From the NCBI GenBank assembly GCA_000198515.1, contig FP929140.1, positions 3,136,527-3,200,526 on the forward strand: DNA of 64,000 nt. The letters are read 5' to 3'. Below the pieces are notes generated by a model. It was not told the DNA's origin, did not search any database, and saw only the letters and a program-made list of their open reading frames with translations. Shown in pieces: positions 46,011 to 54,370 of this stretch (position 1 is its first letter; the number at the start of each line of letters is the position of its first letter). A program made the translations under genes and the position numbers. The stretch comes from a gamma proteobacterium HdN1 (GTDB lineage Bacteria > Pseudomonadota > Gammaproteobacteria > Pseudomonadales > Ketobacteraceae).

Positions 46011-47060
46011 ATGAGGTGTGTTATTACCATCCCTGTTGAGTTTGACCGCTATTGTGTGAGTACGACGTACGCAAAAATGTTGGCCGATATGGTTTGCGTG
46101 CGCGGCTTTGCGCTGGATGAATTGCTTCGTGGAACGGGCATCGACGAGGCGGCTTTGCAGCGGGTGGAAGATCGTGTGCCGGCGCAAGGCATGTTACGTT
46201 TAATTCGCAATGCATTGCAGCTTACGCAGGAGCCTGCGCTGGGGCTGTTGTTTGGGTTTCAGCTGAAACTCTCCGCGCATGGCTTTCTGGGATATGCGGC
46301 GCTGAGCAGCGAAACGCTCGGAGATGCGCTAGTGCTGGCGGTCAAGTATTTCAAGATCCGCTTCGGGCTGTTGGATGTACAGCTGCGCATGTTCGAGGAT
46401 GTTGCCCTGCTGGATGTGGAGCCGACGCTGCCGCTCTACGAGGCAGAGCCTTTTATTATGGAAGCCTTTATGGCCGGATTCGCGGTGATGGCGCTGAATC
46501 TGTTGGGCCAGATTCCTAGCGAAATCAGTACAAGTTGGCGAATGGTGCGCCCGCAACATGGTTCCGGTTGGCTTCAGTATTTGCCTGAAGGTCAAGTGCG
46601 TTATGGCGCAAATGCCAATCAAATTCGTATCCCCATCAGGTTACTCTCGCAGAAGCTGGGGCTTTCCGACCCCAATTCACGCAAACTTGCAGAGGAACAA
46701 TGCAAGCGGGAGCTTTCGATGTTGGAAGAAAATGAATCCATTATTGCACGAGTGCGGCACATAATTATTAGTGAAGGTCAGCGCTTTCCCAAGCTGGATG
46801 TGGTAGCAGAAAAATGCTTTATGTCGGGCCGCACCTTTAAGCGTCGGCTGCAGCAGCTTGGTACGAGTTTTCAGGAAATTCTGGATGATATTCGTAAAGA
46901 TCAGGCGATTGATTATCTGCGCCACACGAATAAACCGATCGACGAGATCGCGGCTTTGTTAGGGTATAACGACCCTTCTAATTTTGGCCGGGCATTCAAG
47001 CGCTGGACGGGAAAAACGCCTTCGCAATATCGGCACCAGCAAGAAATTCTGTCGGCCTGA
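46011..47060 (+). CDS. AraC-family regulator with arabinose-binding-like N-domain
   Basis: A 349-residue regulator. The N-terminal domain matches the PF12625-type ligand domain (ALQLTQEPALGLLFGFQLKLSAHGFLGYAALSSE is the marker region; key motif LSAHGFLGYA). The C-terminal AraC double helix-turn-helix (about 245-345) has MSGRTFKRRLQQLGTSF and IDEIAALLGYNDPSNFGRAFKRWTG; the key motif is GYNDPSNFGRAFKRW. Such regulators often control fatty acid or aromatic compound genes. The ATG at 46011 has GCCGGATG context; the frame extends to 45900. The unknown gene downstream may be its target. Confidence 0.88.
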   Translation: MRCVITIPVEFDRYCVSTTYAKMLADMVCVRGFALDELLRGTGIDEAALQRVEDRVPAQGMLRLIRNALQLTQEPALGLLFGFQLKLSAHGFLGYAALSSETLGDALVLAVKYFKIRFGLLDVQLRMFEDVALLDVEPTLPLYEAEPFIMEAFMAGFAVMALNLLGQIPSEISTSWRMVRPQHGSGWLQYLPEGQVRYGANANQIRIPIRLLSQKLGLSDPNSRKLAEEQCKRELSMLEENESIIARVRHIIISEGQRFPKLDVVAEKCFMSGRTFKRRLQQLGTSFQEILDDIRKDQAIDYLRHTNKPIDEIAALLGYNDPSNFGRAFKRWTGKTPSQYRHQQEILSA

Positions 47061-47175
47061 GCTGGATTTTCCAAGGAGAAGCGCTTGGTGTGCAGAAAAT
47101 ACGCCACAGAAAAATGTTACATAAAGAATAATTGTCCAATTAAAAAAAATCACTACACAAAGAGCAGGGGTGTAC

Positions 47176-48222
47176 ATGACAACAGAAACGATTACCGCCG
47201 AATCCAACGTAGCGGCAACACTCCTTCGGTTGCGAGATGCTCACGTTGAGCAAATCATGCGTAGCATCAGCGGAAATGAATTAAAGGCGCAGATTGAACT
47301 GGAAGTCGAAGCACTTTATGAGCGCCTGCAAACTACGACGCTAAGTGAGATTGCGCCTGCGCAGTTGATCGAGCGCTATTTGGTTGAGGTCGTGCAGAAG
47401 GCGCCCATTACCACGGCGGCGCGAGATATGGTCATTTCGATTGCAAAAGTGCTGCGCCAGTCGGAGCAGAACGGTAAGGTGAAATTAGCCGAGCTGATTT
47501 CGCGAGAGCATTATGATCGTGCGGTTCAACAGCTCGCTGACCTAGATGAATTGCGCGGTCAGCTGATACACGCAGTCATGGCCAGCCCGCTTTATAGTGG
47601 CCTGATTTCCGACGTGCTTTATTATGGAATCAAAGATTATTTGCTGAGCGATAATAACGTCGCAATGAAAGTGCCCGGCATGGGCTCTTTGATGAAGATC
47701 GGCAAAGGCGTGCTCGACAAAGCTGCGCCGAACCTAGAACAAACCGCAGAAAAAGCTATCAAGGGTTCGATCAAAACGAACATCAAACGCACGGTTGCGG
47801 TGTCCGAGAAGTTTTTGGATAACGCACTGAATGCAAGCAATATCACAAAGGTGGCCGATCATTTCTGGACGATGGCGAACGAGGCTACGCTGAAAGAAGT
47901 GACACGTCGCGTTTCAGAAGATCAGCTTGAAAAAGCCTTGGTGTTGGTCGAAGAAATCGTTCGCGACGTGCGTCTGAGCCCGCATTTGGCCGCGTGGTTT
48001 GAACAGGGTGTACAGGCGTTTTACAGTGATTACGGCCAAAAACCACTGGCCCCATGGCTGGGCGAGCTAGGCTATGACAATGGTTGGATCACGGCGCACC
48101 TTGAAGAATGGTTGCCCCAATTGTTGGAACAGCAGTCGATTCGCGATTATTTGAGAGAGCGCCTGCGTGCGCAGCTATCGGCGTTTTACCAGTCTGTTGA
48201 AGCGCAGGAGATTTTGGCTTAG
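47176..48222 (+). CDS. Conserved protein of unknown function, helical
   Basis: I do not recognise this 348-residue protein. It is almost wholly predicted alpha-helix, acidic, without signal peptide, membrane segment or cysteine cluster. Residues about 165-215 form a Gly/Lys-rich amphipathic stretch (VPGMGSLMKIGKGVLDKA). The start is the ATG at 47176, with GCAGGGG upstream; GTG at 47170 is also in frame. It lies 115 bases after the araC gene, across an AT-rich promoter-like spacer. Its last 28 bases take part in the 30-bp repeat found again at 52294. Confidence 0.7.
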   Translation: MTTETITAESNVAATLLRLRDAHVEQIMRSISGNELKAQIELEVEALYERLQTTTLSEIAPAQLIERYLVEVVQKAPITTAARDMVISIAKVLRQSEQNGKVKLAELISREHYDRAVQQLADLDELRGQLIHAVMASPLYSGLISDVLYYGIKDYLLSDNNVAMKVPGMGSLMKIGKGVLDKAAPNLEQTAEKAIKGSIKTNIKRTVAVSEKFLDNALNASNITKVADHFWTMANEATLKEVTRRVSEDQLEKALVLVEEIVRDVRLSPHLAAWFEQGVQAFYSDYGQKPLAPWLGELGYDNGWITAHLEEWLPQLLEQQSIRDYLRERLRAQLSAFYQSVEAQEILA

Positions 48223-48224
48223 GG
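48195..48224 (+). repeat. 30-bp direct repeat, first copy
   Basis: The 3' end of the unknown gene, including its stop codon, is repeated base for base at 52294-52323, 4.1 kb away. The bases just outside differ at both ends. Confidence 0.95.
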
Positions 48225-48231
48225 GCGCGAC

Positions 48232-48264
48232 CCCAACCGCATTTTTACTTTTGATGCGGTTGGG
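48232..48264 (+). terminator. 11-bp-stem hairpin after the unknown gene
   Basis: CCCAACCGCAT at 48232-48242 pairs exactly with ATGCGGTTGGG at 48254-48264. It lies 10 bases past the stop codon; the loop is T-rich but no T-run follows. Confidence 0.65.
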
Positions 48265-48342
48265 AGGATTCGAAGGTTGGATAGATAGAAAAATAGGTTT
48301 CTAGCGGTAATAACCATCGAAATTTGCCGCACGCGCTGGCGA

Positions 48343-51123
48343 TCAGGCAGCCTTTCGCCGAGCTTCCAGAAAATTCTTCAATGGCCATGGATGGCCAATC
48401 GCGAACCCTTGGGCATAGTCTACGCGCAAGGTTTTCAGGTGCTCAAGCGTTGCTTCATCCTCAACATATTCCGCGCAGACTTGAATACCCAGCACGCTCG
48501 CAATGTCCACCACTGAGCGCACCAGTGCCTGATCAAGCGCGTCTTTCAGCATGTCGCGGACAAAGCCGCCGTCAATCTTGATCAACTGTACGGGGAGTGT
48601 TTTTAGGTAGTTGAAGGATGATAGTCCACTGCCAAAATCATCCAGCGAGAAACTTGCACCTTGCTCAATCAGGACGTTCGTCAGCTTTTGCAGATTTTCT
48701 AGGCTGTTAATTGCAGCCGTTTCGGTAATTTCAAAACAGAATTGGTGAGCAGGAAGATTGCTGGCTTCCAGTAATGCGAGGATTTCGGATGGAAGGCTTT
48801 TTTCCGATAAGGTGAGGCCGGACAGGTTGATGTTAAAAACCGTGTCGGCCAATTCATTTTTGTGGGCGTGGAGTGTGGCAAACAGCTCGTTGAGTACCCA
48901 GCGATCAATGTTGGGCATCAGGTTGTATCGCTCTGCAGCCGGGATGAAGGCCATTGGTGGAATGATTTCGTTGTCTCGCCCGCGCATCCGCAGCAGGATT
49001 TCCACGCGGGGTGGGCACGACTCATTCAGCAGTGCGAGCGGCTGGCAGAACAGGATAAACTGGTTTCCTCGGAGGGCGTCGTTGATCCGGCTAACCCACT
49101 GCATCTGGCCTTTGCGCTGCATCAACTCAAGATCATCGTGCTGATATACTTGGCATCGGTTTCGGCCTTTTTCCTTGGCGGCGTAACAGGCGGAATCGGC
49201 CTCAATCAGTAACTCCGAAGCTGAGCTGCTGCTCGGCAGAATCGGTACGATGCCAACACTCATGCTGGTTTCAAAGGCGCGCTCGTCATAATTGAAGCGG
49301 TAGCCGCGCAATTCACTTCGTAGTTCCTCTACGATGCTTACCGCCCGCTCCAGTGGGCACCCCCGCAAAAGAAGCGCGAATTCATCGCCACCCAGACGCG
49401 CCAGTGTATCAGAGTCGCGAATGCGCTTACGCAGCAAGAACGTTACTTGCCCCAGCATTCGGTCGCCTGCCGCGTGGCCGCAGGTATCGTTGACCACTTT
49501 GAATTGGTCAAGGTCGATATAACAGAGCACATGATGCTCATTCGGACTGCGCTGTCGCGCAAGCAATTCGTTAAGCTGGCGCTCGAATTCCCGCCGGTTG
49601 ACCAGCCCGGTAAGTGAGTCGCGGGTGGCATGATAAGACAGGATGTAGTCGCCGTTTCGGGCAGATTCCGCGGCGTAGAAGACGATGACACAGCCGACCA
49701 CGGAGGCATCTTCTGTGCGTATCGGCGCGCAGGAATCCTCAATGGCAATTGCGTTGCCATCGCGGGTAATCAGTTTGTGGCCTGCGGTTAATCCGACCAC
49801 TCGCCCTTCTCGTAGGCAGGTAGCTACTGGATACACAAATGAGCTGTGCAGAGTGTTTTCGACGCGGAATACTTCATCTGCGGGTTTTCCGTGCGCTTCA
49901 CGCGAGCTCCAGCCGGTGAGGGTTTCGGCTACGGGGTTAAGATATTCGATGTTGCCCTGTGCGTCTGTCGTTATGACGGCATCGCCAATGCTGTGCAGGG
50001 TGACTTCGGCCAGTTCGCGCTGGTAGAAAAAACGGGTGGCGCGCTTCAGGTTTTGCAATACCACAAAAAGTCCCAGCGCTGCAGATAAAAGGCTGAGCGC
50101 GGCAAATGCAATCAGTGTCCAAGTGGTTTTGGCGCGGTGTAGCTGTAGCTGTTCGATGCCAAGCTCGGATAACGTCTTGGAAAAACTCACCAAGGTGTCG
50201 ATCTGGCGGGTTGCCGTAGCGTACCAGTCGAGCGCCGTGAGTGGATAATTGCCGTTCTCTGCACTTAGCAACATCGACTGAACGGATGCATTGAAATCGA
50301 CAAAGAGCGTTTTGCTTAGATGCTCTAGCGATTCCTGCATTGCGGGGGCGGCCGGCGTGTCACGCGCAAGCCGTTGGATGTTTTCGAAATTGCGCTGCAT
50401 CTGGCCAAGTAGCATTTCAATTTTATTGCGGTGTATTGCTGACATTGGGGTACGTTGGCCGGCATAGTAGGATAGCAGGCCGCGAATCTGGCCGGCGTTT
50501 TCGCCTGCATCGTTGACGAGATCTCGCAAGAGTAACTCTCTTGCTGGATCTTGGTCTGGCGGTGTAACTGCAAGCGTAATTCGGGCAACCAGTTGGTTGG
50601 TAATGGCAATCAGGGCGCCATTCACGCGAAGCCATGCGTCGATGTCGGTATAGGGTGAGGATTTTGGCGGCTGCAGTGGGCCAAGGGGCAGCTCTCCCGC
50701 GCTGAGTGCGTGCGTGGAGTCACCGTCCATTTCTTTGCGGGCGAGGTCGATGGTTTGCCGGTAAATGTACATCTGTTGCTGATAGGTGTGAAAGTAGGCT
50801 GCGCGTGACGTCAGGTCAAAGGCGTGCATCTGTTGCTCTGCGTTTACCCAAGCATCATCGACACGTTGGCGCAGCGCCACAAGTGCGGGTTCGCGCCGCG
50901 CCTGATTCATGCCGATCAATGCCGCTGCCATGCCGCGCTCGCGAGCCTGTAACGCGACGGCTTCCATTAACGACTGGGCAAGTTGACTGTTTTCGGCGGC
51001 GTCTTCCAGCGCGCTTCGCGCTTGTCCGGATTGCCAGAGCAACGCAATGCCTACACCTAGAAAAAGCACGCCGCATATGCTGAGGAAAAGGATAAATACA
51101 TGTTTTGCAAAAAAATGCTGCAT
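48343..51123 (-). CDS. Membrane GGDEF-EAL protein with NIT-like sensor and PAS domain
   Basis: A 926-residue c-di-GMP enzyme. Helices at about 10-30 and 335-360 frame a helical periplasmic domain whose QARERGMAAALIG segment resembles the NIT nitrate/nitrite sensor. PAS (about 375-490), GGDEF (about 505-665, intact in LGGDEFALLL) and EAL (about 680-920) follow. The EAL signature reads EILLR, keeping Glu and Leu of the ExLxR pattern; NINLSG, DDFGSG and KIDGGF are intact, so both activities are possible. The ATG at 51123 (MQHFFAKH) is the likely start. It lies between the two copies of the 30-bp repeat. Confidence 0.9.
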   Translation of the reverse strand: MQHFFAKHVFILFLSICGVLFLGVGIALLWQSGQARSALEDAAENSQLAQSLMEAVALQARERGMAAALIGMNQARREPALVALRQRVDDAWVNAEQQMHAFDLTSRAAYFHTYQQQMYIYRQTIDLARKEMDGDSTHALSAGELPLGPLQPPKSSPYTDIDAWLRVNGALIAITNQLVARITLAVTPPDQDPARELLLRDLVNDAGENAGQIRGLLSYYAGQRTPMSAIHRNKIEMLLGQMQRNFENIQRLARDTPAAPAMQESLEHLSKTLFVDFNASVQSMLLSAENGNYPLTALDWYATATRQIDTLVSFSKTLSELGIEQLQLHRAKTTWTLIAFAALSLLSAALGLFVVLQNLKRATRFFYQRELAEVTLHSIGDAVITTDAQGNIEYLNPVAETLTGWSSREAHGKPADEVFRVENTLHSSFVYPVATCLREGRVVGLTAGHKLITRDGNAIAIEDSCAPIRTEDASVVGCVIVFYAAESARNGDYILSYHATRDSLTGLVNRREFERQLNELLARQRSPNEHHVLCYIDLDQFKVVNDTCGHAAGDRMLGQVTFLLRKRIRDSDTLARLGGDEFALLLRGCPLERAVSIVEELRSELRGYRFNYDERAFETSMSVGIVPILPSSSSASELLIEADSACYAAKEKGRNRCQVYQHDDLELMQRKGQMQWVSRINDALRGNQFILFCQPLALLNESCPPRVEILLRMRGRDNEIIPPMAFIPAAERYNLMPNIDRWVLNELFATLHAHKNELADTVFNINLSGLTLSEKSLPSEILALLEASNLPAHQFCFEITETAAINSLENLQKLTNVLIEQGASFSLDDFGSGLSSFNYLKTLPVQLIKIDGGFVRDMLKDALDQALVRSVVDIASVLGIQVCAEYVEDEATLEHLKTLRVDYAQGFAIGHPWPLKNFLEARRKAA

Positions 51124-51603
51124 ATTGTTCTTGGTTCCGGCACAGGCCGCGCCAGCCAAAAGAGCGGGCGGCTCGTAGCAGTGGGTAGATCGGCGGTGCT
51201 CGCGCTCTGGCTTTAGCACGCCAATAACAGGGCGGACGGACGTGAATGTTTTTGTAGGTCAAAATCCGACGCGCTTGAAGTATATCTGGCGGATTCTAAT
51301 ACTGCCACATGCGTTGTGGGTAAACAGAATGGGGTGTTGGCGTTGGCGTTCCATCTTGCTCAATGAGAGCGACAAGGGCTTCAGCTTCGGCAGCGCGTGC
51401 TTATGCTTTTAGGCTCTTCTATTGAGTTCATTGCTGCTTTCTAGCTGAGCAAGCAAACACGAGCGGAGGGAGGGATGGCGCAGGATCGTTTTCCGGCCGC
51501 GCGGCTGCTGCCATGCTGGAAGAGCTAAAAGCTGCAATCGAGCGCAGACACGCGGAATGAGCGTGATCGAGGCTACTGTCAAATGCGTGCTCATTGGGCT
51601 AGC
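51124..51603. other. Gene-free 480-base stretch
   Basis: Between the GGDEF-EAL start and the antitoxin stop I see no credible gene. Composition changes to AT-richer DNA around 51260-51330. A short coding-like end (LEELKAAIERRHAE then TGA at 51558) on the plus strand has no start and may be a decayed gene tail. Confidence 0.4.
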
Positions 51604-51906
51604 CTAAGTGGCCACTTTTTTAGGCACGACTACTAGGCTAACTCCAAGCGCATGCATGACACGATTGATGGTGTCAAAGCGAGGGTTCGCACCATCGCGC
51701 AGAGCTTTGTAGAGTGACTCACGCCCAATGCCGGAGTCCTTGGCAATTTGCGTCATGCCGCGCGCCTTGGCTACGTCACCGAGGGCGGAGGCCAGCAAGG
51801 AGGGGTCGTTTTCTTCCAGGATGGCATTCAGGTATGCCGTGACAGCTTCTTCGCTGTCGAGGTAGTCGGCGGCATCGTAAGTGGGCAGGTCGGCAATTTT
51901 AACCAT
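51604..51906 (-). CDS. higA: HigA-type antitoxin
   Basis: A 100-residue helix-turn-helix antitoxin. DVAKARGMTQIAKDSGIGRESLYKALRDGANPRFDTI carries the DNA-binding helices (key motif GIGRESLYKAL), typical of the addiction-module antidote family with RelE/Gp49-type toxins. It starts three bases after the toxin stop, the toxin-first order of HigBA systems. Confidence 0.9.
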   Translation of the reverse strand: MVKIADLPTYDAADYLDSEEAVTAYLNAILEENDPSLLASALGDVAKARGMTQIAKDSGIGRESLYKALRDGANPRFDTINRVMHALGVSLVVVPKKVAT

Positions 51907-51909
51907 GGG

Positions 51910-52206
51910 TTAATCCTCCAATGTTTTAGCCAGTGCAATGGCTTTTTTAATATCGCGACCCTGCGTGGACTTATTGCCACCGCCAAGCATGACGATAATG
52001 ACGGAACCGCGCCGTACAAAATACATGCGCCAGCCTTCGCCAAAGTGTTCACGCAGTTCGCTAACGCCTTCACCAACCGGTTTAACGTCGCCCAATGTAC
52101 CGCGCGACACCTTTTTGAGGCGGGCGTTCAGCTTGGCCTTGGTGGCGACATCCTTCAAGCCATCAAACCATGCATCAAACTCAGGCAAGCGTTTAATTTG
52201 AATCAT
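51910..52206 (-). CDS. higB: HigB/RelE-type toxin (Gp49-like)
   Basis: A 98-residue RelE-fold mRNA interferase of the phage Gp49/HigB-like group. Typical features are PEFDAWFDGLKD at the N-terminus, GDVKPVGEGVSELREHFGEGWRMYF, in which the basic and aromatic residues line the active site, and a GGGNKSTQGRDIKKA end. The ATG at 52206 is used; the frame is open to 52224. A perfect palindrome 25 bases upstream is the likely operator. Confidence 0.9.
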   Translation of the reverse strand: MIQIKRLPEFDAWFDGLKDVATKAKLNARLKKVSRGTLGDVKPVGEGVSELREHFGEGWRMYFVRRGSVIIVMLGGGNKSTQGRDIKKAIALAKTLED

Positions 52207-52230
52207 GCGATTTTCCGTAAGCAACGGAAC

Positions 52231-52254
52231 TAGTGTATTCTATCGAATACACTA
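52231..52254. promoter_or_regulatory. HigBA operator palindrome
   Basis: TAGTGTATTC and GAATACACTA are exact inverted 10-bp arms around TATC. The site lies 25 bases upstream of the toxin ATG, overlapping the expected promoter. Autorepression by the antitoxin or complex is the usual mode for such pairs. Confidence 0.8.
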
Positions 52255-52293
52255 AAGCAACGGCATTTGATGACGACCCTCGTGCCGTGGGGG

Positions 52294-52323
52294 TGTTGAA
52301 GCGCAGGAGATTTTGGCTTAGGG
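52294..52323 (+). repeat. 30-bp direct repeat, second copy
   Basis: Identical to 48195-48224 (the 3' end of the unknown gene). It is directly followed by sequence resembling the ompW 3' end. Confidence 0.95.
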
Positions 52324-52353
52324 CAAGATCAGAAGCGAATTCCCACGCCGATG
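52324..52353 (-). pseudogene. Remnant of an OmpW-like C-terminus
   Basis: On the minus strand this reads CIGVGIRF then TGA, the end pattern of OmpW-type barrels; the intact ompW at 57664 ends NLGVGMRF. DNA similarity extends from about 52311 to 52352 against 57648 to 57690. No upstream part of the gene remains. Confidence 0.55.
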
Positions 52354-52437
52354 CACCCAGCACAATTCGTTTGTGAAGACCGTCCTCGCCCGTCATTTGG
52401 CGAACTAGTAGAAGCCGAGGGTGTCCGCGTAAGTGCG

Positions 52438-52463
52438 TAGGGGCACGGCGCGCCGTGCCCCTA
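52438..52463. repeat. 26-base perfect palindrome
   Basis: Arms of 13 bases meet without a loop around GGCG/CGCC; the left arm is TAGGGGCACGGCG. It resembles the GTAGGGGCACGGC-type hairpin repeats I recall being dispersed in many environmental genomes. It may also end transcription of the metalloprotease gene, whose stop lies 87 bases away. Confidence 0.75.
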
Positions 52464-52549
52464 TGTGGGAACAATTTGGCAAACTGCAACCAAAGGCGTC
52501 CATGAATTCGATGGGCGCAATGCCCACCGAATAACGTGGATGGCAAGGG

Positions 52550-53602
52550 TCAGATGACTTTGCGAATGCGGAGGGTTACTTCGGTAAAGTTGTCATTGAA
52601 GCCAACGGGCGTGATATGCAAACCGTCGATTTCTTTGCCGTCTTTGTCCTTCATGGTGATTCTGCCTGAAACCGTAGTGCCGCAGCCTTTTGTGCAGTTG
52701 GCGCGATAGACAAAAATTTCGCGGCCATAACCACCCTGACTGCTACGCGGCATAGCAATGAAAAGACGTGGGGCGTCTTTTCCAGAAAGTTCGCCTCGGT
52801 CAAACACATAGGCCATGGGAGCTGCACTGGTATCATCACTCTTGATGTTCATGTTTACGGCACGCAGCTTGACCTCGATTTCACCACCGTAGTTAATCTG
52901 GCTGTTGATGCCAACCACGTCGCCCTTGTCGGTCCAGCCTAGCCAGAATAATTGGGGCGCGTTGTAGTTGAGCGAGGGCATTGACCCCATATAAGTGCTG
53001 GGGTCGGCATAGTCATCGAATTTACGGATATTGGTGTTGCCGTGACCCAGCCCGAGAATGTGTCCAGCCTCGTGCGGATAGGTTCTGAAAAGACCTCCAC
53101 CGTCTAGCCAGACGTTGTTCGAGCCGGCATGCGAGCCCTTGCATTCTGAGCTTGGCAACGCAAAAATGTTCAGATAGGCGTTGTCTTTAGCTTTGCGCAA
53201 TGCCTGATTCTGTACGGCCTGGCAGCTGCCGCCTTCGACTTCGATGGTTTCTTTGCCGACGATTTCCGCATCAAATTGCCCACGTGACGCGGTGCGAAAA
53301 AACCGGATCAAGTGCTGGGTATTGTTGACGAGCTTGTTCATATCGGTCGCTTTGCCTTTGCTGACGACACGAAAGATTTTGATGGGTTTCGGATTGCCGT
53401 CACGCGTAATGAGCAAATTATTATTGAAGTTGGTCACGCATTGCGGCTCGTTGGCCTTGCACTGGTAGTTTCCTGCTTGTGCGAGGGGTGACGTCAGGGT
53501 GAATGTCGCCGTCATTGCGACAACCAAAGACGGTAACGAAAATGAGCGTAATGAGTAGAGGGGGCTCAATATATTGTTTTTATTCTTGATTCTGCGGCTC
53601 AT
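52550..53602 (-). CDS. Secreted M11 (gametolysin)-like metalloprotease
   Basis: A 350-residue exported metzincin. The signal peptide ends near AQA (about 43). The zinc motif HExxHxxGxxH is complete: His177, Glu178, His181, Gly184, His187 in HEAGHILGLGH. A Met-turn follows in YADPSTYMGS (Met205), the form typical of gametolysin. Six to eight cysteines (CKANEPQC, SSECKG, NCTKGCG) suggest disulfides. A beta-rich C-terminal domain (about 230-350) may bind substrate. Gametolysins digest glycoprotein walls of algae; the substrate here is unknown. Confidence 0.85.
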   Translation of the reverse strand: MSRRIKNKNNILSPLYSLRSFSLPSLVVAMTATFTLTSPLAQAGNYQCKANEPQCVTNFNNNLLITRDGNPKPIKIFRVVSKGKATDMNKLVNNTQHLIRFFRTASRGQFDAEIVGKETIEVEGGSCQAVQNQALRKAKDNAYLNIFALPSSECKGSHAGSNNVWLDGGGLFRTYPHEAGHILGLGHGNTNIRKFDDYADPSTYMGSMPSLNYNAPQLFWLGWTDKGDVVGINSQINYGGEIEVKLRAVNMNIKSDDTSAAPMAYVFDRGELSGKDAPRLFIAMPRSSQGGYGREIFVYRANCTKGCGTTVSGRITMKDKDGKEIDGLHITPVGFNDNFTEVTLRIRKVI

Positions 53603-53789
53603 ACAGGCGCCTCTTGGGGTTGTTTATGTGCTGAAATCGTGTGAATGACCAAGCGATTCCAGAATACAAATCATGCCCCGCGCGTTGCATGTCATGAGCT
53701 GCCAAATTGTCCTCTTGTTGCGCCATCGCTGTTCGTGATCTGCCGCGTTGCGGCAGGTTGTTGGTGAGCTGGGTATTACTTGACCACAC

Positions 53790-54146
53790 TCATCGCGCTT
53801 TGCACCTCTCAATGCTTTCGCCAGAGGTGCTATCCGCATTGAGTGTGGATAGCGTCCCATCAGACCCCTTCGTCCACCACTCAAGGCCATCACCGACGTA
53901 ACGCGCACCACTGGCAGAAATTGCGATGTTCATTGGGTGGCTGTGGCCCTTGTATTGGATCGTGGCCGAGTCGGTAGTGGGGTAGTTTGCGGCAATGGTC
54001 TCGCCGCTTTCGCACCGATACGTGTGAGTGAATGATTGCGCGTCAGCGGCGGAGGCTTGAAGCTTTTGTGGTGCATGCTGCGTGTTTGTGCAGCCGAACA
54101 CAAGCAGGGTGGCGGCAAAGGCTAAGGGAGCAGTGGTGATCCTCAA
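53790..54146 (-). CDS. MliC-like lysozyme inhibitor lipoprotein
   Basis: A 118-residue lipoprotein with lipobox LVFGC (Cys19). The MliC/PliC domain is recognisable by YRCESGETIAANYPTTDSA (key motif YRCESGE), a YKGHSHPMNIAISASGARY strand pair, and GLEWWTKGSDGTL. These proteins protect the cell wall from C-type lysozymes, with the conserved Ser and Lys loop reaching the lysozyme active site. It follows the metalloprotease gene region on the same strand and is divergent from cstA. Confidence 0.85.
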   Translation of the reverse strand: MRITTAPLAFAATLLVFGCTNTQHAPQKLQASAADAQSFTHTYRCESGETIAANYPTTDSATIQYKGHSHPMNIAISASGARYVGDGLEWWTKGSDGTLSTLNADSTSGESIERCKAR

Positions 54147-54170
54147 TTCAGTCTCCGTGATGCGTTGAAA

Positions 54171-54246
54171 TGTGGCTTAACGCCTGTAAAGTGTGGCTTA
54201 ACACCTGTAATTGTGTAACGTCTATAATCGTGTAGCGTCTATAGTA
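54171..54246 (+). repeat. Two adjacent tandem duplications upstream of mliC and cstA
   Basis: A 21-bp unit (TGTGGCTTAACGCCTGTAAA plus one base) at 54171-54191 is repeated at 54192-54212. A 17-bp unit (GTGTAACGTCTATAATC) at 54213-54229 is then repeated at 54230-54246. Copies differ at one to three positions. They fill the divergent promoter region. Confidence 0.88.
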
Positions 54247-54370
54247 GCATTGCGCCACCTTTGCGTGATCACACGAATCCTTGCTTTGACGGCAGCATGA
54301 ATATTCGCTTCAATGATCAAGGCACTACGGTGAAAAGTTTGCTCTGTATCTCTACAGTAAGGCACAACCC

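Larger units (their letters stand above)
52255..52549. other. Mosaic intergenic stretch
   Basis: This gap holds, in order, the second copy of the 30-bp repeat, a remnant matching the 3' end of ompW, and a 26-base perfect palindrome. No intact gene is present. Confidence 0.7.

Noticed and set aside
52193-52546. 117-codon minus-strand open frame
   Set aside because: Crosses the HigBA operator, the repeat copy, the ompW remnant and the palindrome, so it cannot be a conserved gene.
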